Assembly: GCA_008973525.1 (NCBI GenBank)
Contig: WACJ01000523.1
Location: 1,302,001 to 1,366,000 of the forward strand
Direction of reading: 5' to 3'
Length of the DNA: 64,000 nucleotides
Source: Stenopsyche tienmushanensis
Lineage: Eukaryota > Arthropoda > Insecta > Trichoptera > Stenopsychidae
Under the pieces are notes generated by a model that saw only the letters and a program-made list of their open reading frames with translations, made no database searches and was not told the origin of the DNA. Position 1 is the stretch's first letter. Every line of letters starts with the position of its first letter. Both the position numbers and the translations under genes were made by a program. Shown here in pieces: positions 34,801 to 43,689 of this stretch.

Positions 34801-35037
34801 TGCACTCAAACGCTGATATTAATGAGAGATTTGATTTTTTTTTTCAGCATAATAGGAGCATACTTCATCAGCGGCAAATGGATATACAGCGTCTTCGGAA
34901 ACTTCAATCTGCATCAGCGATTTTTGATCATGCTATCGTTTTACGCGCTCTGTCTGGTGTTCTATCATATCGGATTGCGCGCGAACTGCGCAATGACGAC
35001 GCTCTGGAGCGGACTCCACAAATCGGCAAGAAATTGA
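25821..35037 (+). CDS. AIG1/ADTRP-family membrane protein (five exons)
   Basis: Member of the androgen-induced gene 1/ADTRP family, multipass membrane proteins; human members hydrolyse FAHFA lipids using a membrane Thr and a His (known for the family). Exons: 25821-25835 (MLSIK), 27079-27237, 27320-27478, 27554-27768, 34848-35037; frame is kept at every junction and the total is 245 residues, the usual length. Family blocks: SAWNF/MLQLIF (first catalytic region), KKAAKIRDFLYSTLVLPVGL, VFFWTVYSINRELIMPK, NQTMHTSVIPIILLEM (catalytic His at about 146), and YFISGKWIYSVFGNF near the C-terminus. The nucleophile position appears to be Ser54 instead of Thr. Exon 1 is the weakest call; ATG 27082 could be the start. 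The last intron is 7.1 kb and full of transposons; a polyA signal (AATAAA) lies at 35115-35120. Confidence 0.88.
26115..26215. repeat. short inverted repeat in intron 1 of the AIG1-like gene
   Basis: CTTGATCCTGTCACTGAAGA (from 26123) and TCTTCAGTGACGGGATCAAG-like sequence (to about 26207) form inverted arms of about 24 bp about 40 bp apart. It could fold into a hairpin. No homologue in the window. Confidence 0.5.
26333..26990 (+). mobile_element. mellifera-type mariner relic in intron 1 of the AIG1-like gene
   Basis: Begins with a terminal repeat CATCACTCAATAAGTCCGTA like that of the copy at 56872-57195. At 26820-26965 the plus strand reads FDQKEQRVHNSERCLEPL, then a degraded VETWVH catalytic box and TPDSNWQSVE, the mellifera-subfamily catalytic region, with stops. 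About 26625-26760 is shared with 52495-52640 and belongs to the same family's 5' region. Confidence 0.72.
28106..30715 (+). mobile_element. piggyBac-like transposon, full length but frameshifted
   Basis: Bounded by TTAA (28102-28105, 30716-30719) with ends CCTGTTAAATGCCA and, inverted, CCTTTTAACTGCCA. A single transposase is readable in pieces: acidic N-terminus from 28713 ending in FSPIIHPFDDTSSGI, then a segment with NRQYHYVTSK and KSWIDSNKDEIYVFLGLCL (about 29000-29125), TLYFDNWFATPKL (29570-29605; catalytic Asp), RNRLEMPAFKKKMKKGDSC (29689-29745), NMGSVDRSDMMIS (last catalytic Asp, about 29910-29950), and a C-terminal Cys-rich finger with VCIQCNVPVCKEPCFKIYH (about 30260-30315). Several frameshifts and a stop make it inactive. 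It lies in the last intron of the AIG1-like gene, in the same direction. Confidence 0.92.
28713..30330 (+). pseudogene. piggyBac transposase, broken
   Basis: The coding remnant within the element just described. Its longest intact pieces are 28692-29015 (N-terminal acidic region) and 29684-30130 (second half of the DDE domain and the region after it). The Cys-rich C-terminal finger is in another frame at 30200-30330. Confidence 0.85.
30725..30910 (+). repeat. dispersed repeat family C, copy 3
   Basis: Starts just after the right TTAA of the piggyBac: CCATAGCACCGATCCTATT, GATGACTTTTAAAT, GATCTGACTCGATTAGAG. Same block order as 7085-7290. Confidence 0.6.
31394..34023 (-). mobile_element. hAT transposon related to ZBED5/FAM200-type genes
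   Basis: Ends CAGTGCTCCGCAACGTTTTC and GGCTGCGGAGCACTG are inverted; a perfect 8-bp duplication GTTTACAT lies at 31386-31393 and 34024-34031. The minus strand encodes a transposase in two or three frames: MDKFLRRKDSS start near 33530, an N-terminal region with NEDYIQYGF, then SADTVKRRIHDMSSDI, FALQIDESIDIKNKAQL, FLFCKEVPERTTGEEIF (33315-32812), THCCIHREALMVK and EIRWLSRGKVLGRLLELR (32822-32442). This is the layout of ZBED/FAM200-related hAT transposases. Frameshifts near 33300, 32820 and 32440 break it. It sits in the last intron of the AIG1-like gene. Confidence 0.9.
33531..33989 (+). mobile_element. probable solo LTR at the 5' end of the hAT
   Basis: Starts TGTAACGTGG and ends CTACGTAACA (TG...CA), 459 bp, placed directly before the transposase start codon of the hAT. 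The flanks CCAT and CAAT match at three of four bases, so the target duplication is not proven. A GC-rich part (33540-33670) resembles the U5/R part of an LTR. Confidence 0.4.
34205..34725 (-). repeat. dispersed TATGCG-type repeat, two fragments
   Basis: GAAAACTGAGGGACAG followed by AAACCGCATAACTTCAAATC (34220-34275) is the reverse complement of 5455-5500. A second fragment with TGGATAGGTACCATT and GCATAACTTCAAATTCGCAT lies at about 34650-34700. Confidence 0.5.
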
Positions 35038-35372
35038 GGATGAAATGAGCGCCACGGATGGAAGCAAATATTTATTGATTCAGCTGTTTATATAATAATA
35101 ATACATGGTTTTAAAATAAATAATTTTCCCCATTTATTTTCCCTTTTTGTAATTTTGTCGGGCGCGTTCGCGTCTGTGACTAGAGAGAGCAACCTTCATG
35201 AACGCCAGTCATCATCCAATATGAATTTCGATTCAATCGTCACAAAAATAACTATATATCAGCAGGTTATTACGTCTTAATAAGTCGGCAAGCATTTCTG
35301 ATCGTTTCTAAAAAGATCATCAAAGTATTACATTTAAAGCGTTATATGGTGTGGGAGCCAGAGGACTGACGT

Positions 35373-36778
35373 TTAAACGCCTCTGTGTATTCGTTGCTGT
35401 CCCCTTTTTACAGGTCGTCGTTTCTTCCTGTTGTTTGGGATTTCGATGTTCTTGGAAGTGGTGCTGATTGATTCGCCACTTTCTCCATTTTGCTGTAGTT
35501 CGTTGCTGTCGTTGATTGTTATTTTGGGTGCTTCGGTTGCTTGTGTGGCTTCGTAATTTTCTGTATTTTCTTTCGATTCTTTGTATTCGGAATTCTGTTT
35601 CGGTTCGAAGTCTTCCAGCCTTTGTCTTGTTTCGTCGTCTTCCAGGTTTTGTTTTGATGCATCGTCTTCAAGCCTTTGTTTGGATTCATCATCTTCCAGC
35701 CTTTGTTTTGATCCATCATCTTGCAGCTTTTGTTTGAGTTCTTGATTCTCATCCTGTGGTTCATCTTCTCCCTGCGGTTCATCTTCTCCCCCATCGGAAC
35801 CTTCTGGGACATCCTCTTCTTCTCTTCCACCGAAATTGTCATTCAAAGCGTAATATTCTTCAGAGTCTTCGCAATTGATGGAGAGATCTTCTTCTCTTAC
35901 ACAAACGAAGACTTCCTATCATTAAAATTAAACACCATATTAATCAAATATCCAATCATTTTGAATTTATAAATACAAACAATACATTATATAAATACCT
36001 GATTGAAGACAGTTTCTTCTGGACAAATAAAGCTCCATTTGTAGGTTTTATTTCGTCCATCCGAAAAGGTGACAGGCAAACACACGTGGAATATTTGACA
36101 TTCATTTTCAACATCAGCATAATATCCATAAGTTCTATCTTCGCAACTATTAAAAAAATGATTTAAATTAGATAGTGGATCATCCAAATGTAGCGCTTAA
36201 ATATTAAAACTGCATAATTTTTATACATGACGTTTTTTCAAATAATATAAACCATTTTTTTTTAGTAGAAGATTGTACAATTTTAATGATGAAAATCTTC
36301 GTGTGTTTTCGGAAAGATATTTACATTAAAAAAAAATTGTTTGGTATGCATTTTATGCAAATGGAATTCTTAGGTCATATTTCTTGAAAGATTATTGTGA
36401 ATGCTGAAAAAATCAATCAATGTTGATTGACTTTTTTGACTATTTCCTGCAAAACACCAAGAAAACATTACAAAAAAAAACATCTAATCAAATAAATTTA
36501 ATTTATTTACCTGAAAGAATCAGTAATATTTTCTCTGATGGAAGTCGCATTGCTCGGGAGCATCAAAGTATCAGCCTTGGCCTGACGAGTAAAAATCTGA
36601 AAAAAAATGTCTTTCTTGAAAAAAAACCATCGACAAAAACATACATATTCATAGAAGACTATGGACAAAGACTCACTCTCATTCTTGGACCTCTGTCCAT
36701 GGACGATTCCGTCGGTGGAAATGCAACCATCATCACAACGGACACAATGCACAACAAACTTCTCATTTCGAATGCCAT
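35373..36778 (-). CDS. CPAP1-type chitin-binding protein (four exons, minus strand)
   Basis: Secreted cuticle chitin-binding protein. Exons: 36778-36677, 36596-36511, 36146-35999, 35915-35373; frame is kept and the total is 292 residues. The start MAFEMRSLLCIVSVVMMVAF is a clear signal peptide; upstream in-frame Mets precede an unlikely N-terminus. ChtBD2 covers about residues 64-127 with six cysteines in SCEDRT, NECQIFHVC, SFICPEE, FVCVREE and INCED, and family landmarks YGYYADVENECQIFHVC and WSFICPEETVFNQ. After SEEYYALN comes an acidic tail with five tandem 9-residue repeats (consensus LEDDxSKQR) between about 35750 and 35600, then a basic end (NRKKRRPVKRGQQRIHRGV). This DRxYGYYADVEN...C subclass is strongly conserved across insects. 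It is tail-to-tail with the AIG1-like gene, 335 bp apart. Confidence 0.92.
35600..35750 (-). repeat. 27-bp coding tandem repeat in the CPAP1-type gene
   Basis: Five copies of a 27-bp unit encode LQDDGSKQR, LEDDESKQR, LEDDASKQN, LEDDETRQR and LEDFEPKQN. The later copies are progressively diverged. Confidence 0.85.
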
Positions 36779-37436
36779 ATTCGCTCCAAATTTGCTATAA
36801 AACAATAAGAAAAACGGTCGGCGAAAGAAACAATAAAATAAAGCGACGTTCCGGTCGTCGTTACACACTAAATCGGATGTAATGAGCTTATGTAATTTCA
36901 AGAAGAAAATCAATCCTAAGTCTACTTGTAAGTTCCTACTTCTTCGGTTGCGAAATTCAGTTTGTGCGAACTACCAAAATGTATCACATATATATATTGA
37001 AGATTCACATCGCCAGGGGTTTGTGTCGTATGGTTTGCGTTCCGATAAAAGTTGCTTCAAATTTATAGAATTCACACACAATTCATAGAGGGCTCCATTA
37101 CAATGGGGGCCATAATTTTAAATGGCGAAGAAAATCGATTGAAGATATCCTGAATGATGAAAGATAAATTCATTTTAATAAGAGCATTCATCTTCTAATA
37201 TATAAAAATAAGATATGCGTTCAAGATAAGGTTTTAAGAATGTTAATTTTGTTACATTCTTCCAATTTCATATTTTTACAATGAACATTTTCTCCAATAT
37301 TTGATAGCAGGAGATGAAACATACATTTTACAGTAGACTCTCTATTATCCGGGGGATTGCCGGGAAGGACAAACATGCATAACTGGAATACAGGGATAAT
37401 CTAAATAATCAAATTTGTACTTGGTTAACCTGTATA

Positions 37437-37983
37437 GTAGGATGATCGCGTATTTGCGATCGAATATAGCATCTAGACCAGCGGTTTTTAAATAGGGGTC
37501 CGCGGACCCCTGGGGGTCCGCGAAGCCATTTCCGGGGGTCCGCGAAGATATAAAAAAAACATTTATCTGTAGTTGAACAAGATATTTTCGTGAAATTATT
37601 TACAGAAAACATTATAAGAAGCTCTATTTTAGCCAGGAAATGTTTGTTTGTTTGAAAAATTAAGTCACAAGGGTTGGGATGAGGTTCACCAAAAAAAAAT
37701 TGTTCAAAAGGAGGTCCGCGAGAAAAAAATTGTTCAAGAGGGGGTCCGCGAAGGAAATTTTGCTCCAAGAGGGGGTCCGCGGACTACATAAGTTTAAGAA
37801 GCGCTGATCTAGACTATGAAGATTTTAAATTTGCTCACTACTCAAAGGGTTAAGCCAGGTAGTCACTCTCATCGCTCTCAACATCTCGCCCGCAATGTTT
37901 CTGTCTCTCTTCGAGCTCAACGTACAAGAGTGCTCTTTCTAAATCACTGGATTTCGCTCGCAAATACGCGATCATCCTACCAT
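37437..37983. mobile_element. TIR element (GTAGGATGATCGCG ends), middle layer of a nest
   Basis: Left GTAGGATGATCGCGTATTTG (from about 37438) and right CAAATACGCGATCATCCTAC (to about 37981) match perfectly as inverted repeats over 20 bp. The superfamily is not identified, and the target duplication is unclear. Confidence 0.65.
37479..37806. mobile_element. 328-bp hAT MITE, innermost layer of a nest
   Basis: Starts CAGCGGTTTTTAAATAGGGG and ends AAGTTTAAGAAGCGCTG; perfect 8-bp duplication ATCTAGAC at 37471-37478 and 37807-37814. The motif GGGGTCCGCG recurs about six times in direct and inverted form inside. No coding. Confidence 0.85.
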
Positions 37984-38699
37984 AAAGGTTAGTTTTAGTA
38001 ATCAAGCTCTTATCAAGCTCTTATAATCCCCCAACCGGATAATTCACACCAGGATAATCGAAAGTACACTTTATATTCATTTTTATTATAAAATTGAATT
38101 TAAACAATAAGAACAATGCCTTTGAACCGTTATTTATTCATTTTGGTTACAGTTTTCGCTCCAGGAAAAATAACGGTTTTTATAGTTTTCGGCTCAGTTC
38201 TGAGTTATTAATTTATTTTATTTATATAAAAAACATGCTTATTTTCTAGCATCATTTAGAACGTTCTATTGTCGTATTGTGAATCATTAATTAAGCATTT
38301 ATTTATGGAATTAAAAAAAAAAATAAAGTAAAATAAATAAATATGATTTATTTATCGAAAGTATATTGATTTGATGCTTATTGGCTGAACGTTTGCGTGT
38401 CCCAGTTTGTAGTACATAGAACTAGGAAACAAATTGAAATCTGGGAGTCCCAATCTGGGCACATAGCAAATATATCTGAAGAAATAACCTAAACAAAACA
38501 TATACTGGAATTTGGGTTGACAGCAATATTATCTTAAGTAATGATTTAAAAGGACAATTAACAAGATGAATAAAGATTATGGCATTTTTAGATCTAACCG
38601 AAAAAACCGATATTTTCGAAACGGTTCTGTTCCGATTATCGTTCCGACAAATGTATTTAACACTTTTATGGGTTTTCAGTTTTTGATTCAGTTCCAGTT

Positions 38700-39066
38700 C
38701 AGCAACATATCCATTGGGTTTGGTCGGATGCCGCCAGATTCTCGGCCATCCGCTACCCAGCTAGAGCGGCCCAGCATATCAACGTCCCGTCGTTTCTGAC
38801 ACCAATGTTACGTGGTGCCCGCCGAGATGACTGCGCTTGCTCGCGGGTACGTTCTTCTTTCGAGTCGTGTGGGACTAGAGCGGAGGGATGGAGATGATCG
38901 GGTATCGAATAGAAATACGTCTTTAACTGATTTATCTATTGATGACGAGAGAGAAAGAGGTTTGGTAAAAACGTCTTCTCGCAGTCGCAGATGTGATATA
39001 TGTCGTTCTTTCAGATGCAATGTGTTCGAAGCGCCACAGAAAACGTCGTTGTTAAATTGACACATT
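38700..39066 (-). mobile_element. LTR plus primer-binding site of an LTR retrotransposon, minus strand
   Basis: Read on the minus strand, an LTR-like block begins near 39064 (TGTCAATTTAAC) and ends ACCACGTAACA near 38810. It is followed by TTGGTGTCAGAAACGACGGG, a primer-binding-like site, and about 90 bp of leader to about 38700. The rest of the element is absent. Confidence 0.5.
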
Positions 39067-39104
39067 GCGCCTAAAGTGCGCGAGTAATATAGATATAGTC
39101 TATT

Positions 39105-39300
39105 ATGTAAAAATCAATGTTTGTTTGTTCGTATTTAATGCGCTGCCATACCGTTCATCCGATTACATTAAAACTTTGTCAATTTATTGTTTACACTTGC
39201 GGAAATAACATAGGCATAGTAAAAATATTGTTTGTGTACGCACGTTTAGCGTATGCACTATGTTAGTGCATATTGGTCTGGTGGTTGCTAAGGTAAATAA
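39105..39300 (+). repeat. dispersed repeat family B, copy
   Basis: TTTGTTTGTTCGTATTTAAT, GCTGCCATACCGTTCATCCG and ATTAAAACTTTGTC as at 2250-2470. The continuation TTTAGCGTATGCACTATGTT matches 44255-44280. Confidence 0.6.
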
Positions 39301-40515
39301 ACCACTACAACCGTCGATTGTATACCCTTTTTTTAGTATAAGTAATTCAATAAATAGAATCAAAACGTAAAAAAACTCTCCTTCTTTGTGTGGCATTGCA
39401 ATGCATTATAATTTGTACAGTCTTTCAATAATGATGCTCAATTTTTAAATATAAATAATCGCATAAATCTGGCAGAATTTGCTGGATGACAGTCAAATAG
39501 TAACTTTTTTGGAATGCATTTAATATTGGTGTATCTTGTATAAAATAATATCGTCTCAAATCTTTTGTTTTGCTTTTATTTAGACATCTATCCAAAAATG
39601 AGCATCGTCGTTAAAGATGATACGGATATTGATCTATTTAATATTGATCAGATCAAAAATTGTAGATTGAATGCCTCTGCTGCTGGCGTAGCCATCATCA
39701 TAGATCTTCGACGTGATCGAAGCCATCAGTTATCAACTTCTGCAGCTGAGTTTTGCGCACATTAGAGACCTTTATCTTGCCGATGAGACCTTTGTCGAAA
39801 CTATTGTGTAAGTTGAATAATCAATTTTTTTTAATCGCTCAATGAAATTTTTACCGACGCCTCGCAGTCACACTTTGATCATTCTCGGAGTCATCCTCAG
39901 AGCGAAGAAAAAGCGCCAACAAAAATACGACATCTCCACAATAGGGTCAAGGGGATGATTATCACACGTGGATTGGTCAAGAGATAATAAAAGTCGCCGA
40001 TTATCGCCGATTGTTTCAGATCGCGGATAAAAGGTGAAGCTGCCCTTTTATTGTTTAGAACTGACAATTCAAAAGCACGAGGAAAACAAACAGGATCATG
40101 ATTTTCATTTGTATTCTTTTCGACGAAGACTTCATTATGGAAGCTGAGTGTTCTACATAAATGAATATCTTTACTTCTTTGATATTGAAATTCGCATAAT
40201 TTATATGAGAGATGCGCGCTTAAGGGACATTTTTATTTCATACAAATGGTGCGATCAAAAAACATACCAACTGAAACATTTTTTGCATGAAAGACTCTCC
40301 AACGTTTGATTTGATTTTTATTTTGTAGACATTTTGCAACGTTATTCTGCCAGAAATTGAAATTAAATGCTGAATAAATTATATTGTTCGATATGACGCG
40401 TTGGTAGCCTTGAATGAGAGTAAAATTGGCTTACGATTATTTACCGAAGCCAATCGTTTTTTGATCAAATCGGTAATATTTCTTATTTGGTTTGACGACA
40501 ATTATACGACGAGGA
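39301..40515. other. no recognisable gene; one unassigned 66-codon frame
   Basis: Plus-strand frame 39565-39765 includes IDLFNIDQIKNCRLNASAAG and may run on in another frame through LYLADETFVETIV. It matches no family I recognise and has no splice context. The remainder is AT-rich. Confidence 0.3.
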
Positions 40516-40734
40516 TAGTCCCAGAAGTACCCGACCTGACGTATACATGTATACGTATACTCGACCAAATGAGGCGACCACACCAGAAATTATGAAGAAA
40601 ATCCACAAAATGTTATTAAATGTTCGTCAACTGGAAATGCACGAGTTAGCAGACATGGTAAGTATTTTAAAAAGCGTTATACATTGCATATCGACTGAAA
40701 ATTTGGCGCGAGCCATCTATGTAAATTAGCCTCT

Positions 40735-40935
40735 GGGGGTGCTTCCGTGATCGTACAGATCATAAAAGGTCACGGGTACGCATTTAATATCGAAAATGCA
40801 GCAAAAAGTTATAAAAGGTCTGTATGCTCAACCGGTCCGCCTTTCGGATCGCTGACACGACGAATGAGCGCCTCGCAATTGGGCGCCATGCCTGAAAATA
40901 TCCCCAGAACATGGTCTGCGTCCATGTATGGATTT
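40735..40935 (-). repeat. dispersed repeat family A, copy 2
   Basis: CTTCCGTGATCGTACAGATC, CAACCGGTCCGCCTTTCGGA, ACGACGAATGAGCGCCTCGC: reverse complement of the copy at 4600-5065. Confidence 0.7.
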
Positions 40936-41039
40936 CCGCATGGACACTCTAAGATCGAAGAAAGTCCAAATCTAAAAAGCGACGCCTTAAACCGTCCATT
41001 CCCTGTGAAGAACTGTGATGTCCAATAATCTAGAATGAC

Positions 41040-42150
41040 CCATCGACATCTCAGGTGGTTTCTAACTGAGGGGAAAACCCGATAGAATGGTGGTCGACAG
41101 TAAACGCAGAAGTAGTACCCTCGATGTTGCTGTACGGTGCACCAATATAGGCTGATGCACTACACGTTGAAAGGGCCAGACCCAATATGGCAAAGGTACA
41201 ACATACAAACGCGATCAGAATTGACTGCTGCGTGTGAGCCTTCCCTTGAAACCGCCAGAGCAGCCCTTTTCAGCATCCTCCTTGGATGCGATCACTTTGG
41301 AGGCTCCCAATCCATCCATTCTTCTTCGTTTCTTAGCATCGAATCCATCATTCCATCCTTCGACACTCGTCCATCACCTTGTACGTCTTGTACACCTTGT
41401 CGCCATCTTCCGCCTGTACTCCTCAACGCTCATTGTGTTCGTACAACATCGTGGATTGTACAACTGACAGTAGAGTAGGAGGTAAAGCATCAGTCTACTG
41501 CCAATAGACCTGCTCACCCGAGAGAGACAGGTAGTCCGAAAAGAAGCAGTGAAAAAGGCTGCCAGGGAAACCACCATGGCGGTGTGGCAGTCCCGATGGA
41601 ACAGTTCCACAAAAAGACGTTGGACACATGAGCTAATACCATATTTGGAAACGTGGATACCCAAATGTGTTACCATCTGACCCAAGTCCTTACCAGGCAT
41701 GGCTGTTTCCGTAGCTACTCCAATAAAATAGCAAAAGATGCATACCCGGAATGCCATCATTATGGAGTATGTCCAGCATGGAGTGCTGAAAGAGATATTT
41801 TCTTCGAGGAGCTGGGACCAAATACACTCTAGCCTAATAATATGATTCCTTAGATGTTCAAGGATGCTAGGGCATGGAATACATGGTGGAGATATGGTAC
41901 AAAGTGCGTTTTACAGCAGAAAAAGGATGCCGAACGTAGGAGGAGAAGACGACCAATGTAAACATCTGACACCAATGAGCTGAGTTGACATTGCGGAAGA
42001 GTCCAAGAGGGACATATCGCTGCCACCCTAGTGCAATACTTAATTAGTAGCCGGGTGGCAGCAGAAGAGGAGGGGGATTTTAGTGGGTAAAAATCCCATC
42101 TGTGTCTTCAGAAGATTTCCCTCCTTTTCAAACAAAAAAAAGTAGACTTC
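41040..42150 (+). mobile_element. R1-clade LINE, 3' end
   Basis: GAPIWADALHVERARPNMAK (about 41138-41195) corresponds to the minus-strand block at 361-146. Then come VRKEAVKKAARETTMAVWQ and RWNSSTKRRWTHELIPYLET (about 41530-41660), a GHGCFRSY-like block and a Cys/His remnant (about 41690-41790). The 3' UTR at 42000-42110 (AAGAGTCCAAGAGGGACATA, CCGGGTGGCAGCAGAAG, GATTTTAGTGGGTAAA) is shared, inverted, with 63630-63740. Frame broken at least three times; about 250 bp at 41230-41480 do not fit the RT order. Confidence 0.8.
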
Positions 42151-42699
42151 TCCAAATCATCTGGATGCCGACTCTATGCGCCCATTGCATAGGCTAAAAT
42201 GCTAACAAAGATGCCCTTGTTGGTTAGCAGTCAGGAGGGTGATCCTCTGATGCCCCAATCTCTCGCTGCAATCCTCGACATTTTCCCGAAGATTAGATAA
42301 AGGAATAATCAAAACGATGGACTGAAATGATAGAGTCGACTCCAAAGAAGATAAAGACAGTTCCATCTGCAGACAAGGTCAATTCATTTATTAATTTATA
42401 TTAATTATCTTAAAAAAGAAAAAAGTCACCGGCGAATATTATGCAAATTGATGTTCGAGTGATGAAATCTAGAAAAACGGCCGCATTTGGCTAAAAAGAA
42501 AGTGTTATTTCATCGAGACAATGCATCGATGGTGGCCAAAATTCATGGGTTAAATTTAGAATTGCTTTCTCATGCACCCTAATAGCCAGATTTAGCCCCC
42601 TCGGATTGTTTTCTTTTTCCAAACCTGAAAAAATGGCTCGGTGGTAAAAGATTCGCCAACGATGAGTTTTCTTTGTTAGGTCGGGTACTTCTGGGACTT

Positions 42700-42730
42700 T
42701 GCTCGTATTATACTCGTATTATACGAGCAA
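42700..42730. repeat. AT-rich palindrome at the mariner edge
   Basis: GCTCGTATTATAC followed by a short spacer and GTATTATACGAGC, directly after the mariner right terminal repeat. Confidence 0.5.
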
Positions 42731-43510
42731 AGTTCATCTGATTTTGGAGCATTCTTATGCGAATTCCATTTCGTAATCCTTGTTGAGTAAGGACCAGGAT
42801 TTGAACGCATCGGTAAAATTTATTGCCTTCTAGAAATAGTTATGGACTGCCCCCGCAGAGGAACATAATGTTTTAAAAATTCATCAGCGTCTATTCCCAA
42901 CGCCACACCGACTTCTTCTGCAGAATAACAATGATCGGGTTCGTTGACTAGTCGACAGAGAAGAATGTGGGATAGATTTTTTTTTCATCTATCGGTAATC
43001 ATGCTAAGCACACATCTCTGCATCATTCAAAATATTTATGATAAAAATGTGCGTTCAATGAATCGACCACGAAGCATTAGTATGTCGACGGCGTAAACGA
43101 GCCGGCTGCCTATAATATAACAGTAAAAATGTTTAAAAAATACGAAAATTGATAGACAAGTTGCGAATTCATACTTTCGGGTCGCACCCTCGATCTCGAT
43201 TCGCTGAAAGAGCGCATCGCTTCGCACGATTCAATTGCAAGTCTTCCGGTGCACCGGTGCAATGACGAACGTCACAAGTGAAGCAGTTGCACCAAAAACA
43301 TATATTATAACACTTTATTGACCGGTCCGCTGATCGAGTTGGCACCCTTGAATTTTAAATATGCGGTTGCGTAAGAATATTTGCCTTGTTTACAATAAAT
43401 TCTTGAATAAACGCCAAAAAAACCAATCGAAGAGGACCCGTTAAGAAAAAAGAACTGTTAAACACAACAACACAAATCATTTTAGAATCAAAGACTCGTC
43501 AAATCAAAGA
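42731..43510. other. no recognisable gene
   Basis: Short frames only, on both strands; no domain, RNA or repeat signature recognised. Confidence 0.3.
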
Positions 43511-43514
43511 AGCG

Positions 43515-43630
43515 TTCAATGAAGGCGTACGGTACCCATCCTATTCCATAGCACCCATCCTATTCGTTTTATCGATGCGTTTTAAATCCCGTCCCAATTG
43601 GATCTCAATCTTATACAATACCAATGTCCA
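43515..43630 (+). repeat. dispersed repeat family C, copy 4
   Basis: AAGGCGTACGGTACCCATCC and CCATAGCACCCATCCTATTC; same order as 7085-7290 but truncated after about 110 bp. Confidence 0.6.
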
Positions 43631-43689
43631 TTGAATATGATAGGCATTCGTTATGTGCTGAAAAATACGACTCTGTGTGAAACAAATCA

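Larger units (their letters stand above)
37332..38068. mobile_element. Tigger-like MITE containing two further nested MITEs
   Basis: Left end CAGTAGACTCTCTATTATCC and right end GGATAATCGAAAGTACACTT are degraded inverted repeats, with TA flanks. Within it, 37437-37983 is bounded by GTAGGATGATCGCGTATTTG and its reverse complement; within that, a hAT MITE lies at 37479-37806. Confidence 0.6.
40517..42699 (+). mobile_element. deleted mellifera-type mariner carrying an R1 LINE and family A
   Basis: Perfect-looking 20-bp inverted ends AGTCCCAGAAGTACCCGACC (40517-40536) and its reverse complement (42679-42698). The left part encodes the transposase helix-turn-helix region, RPNEATTPEIMKKIHKMLLN and then LADMVSILKSVIH (40556-40700). 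The right part encodes HLAKKKVLFHRDNAS (about 42497-42525) and SDCFLFPNLKKWLGGKRF (about 42600-42655), the C-terminal half containing the last catalytic Asp. Ends cut directly into coding sequence. The middle is replaced by family A (40735-40935) and an R1 LINE. Confidence 0.75.

Noticed and set aside
25821..35037. Odorant or gustatory receptor
   Set aside because: Considered because of multiple hydrophobic segments, but the block order and the MHT and GKWIY motifs match AIG1/ADTRP.
35516..35846. Open frames on the plus strand and in a second minus frame
   Set aside because: Shadows of the 27-bp coding repeat of the CPAP1-type gene.
36779..36913. Upstream in-frame Mets extending the minus-strand CPAP1-type protein
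   Set aside because: They would put 45 unusual residues before a textbook signal peptide starting at 36778.
37409..37768. 119-codon minus-strand frame with repeated RGPP..FEQF
   Set aside because: It is produced by repeated GGGGTCCGCG motifs inside a hAT MITE.
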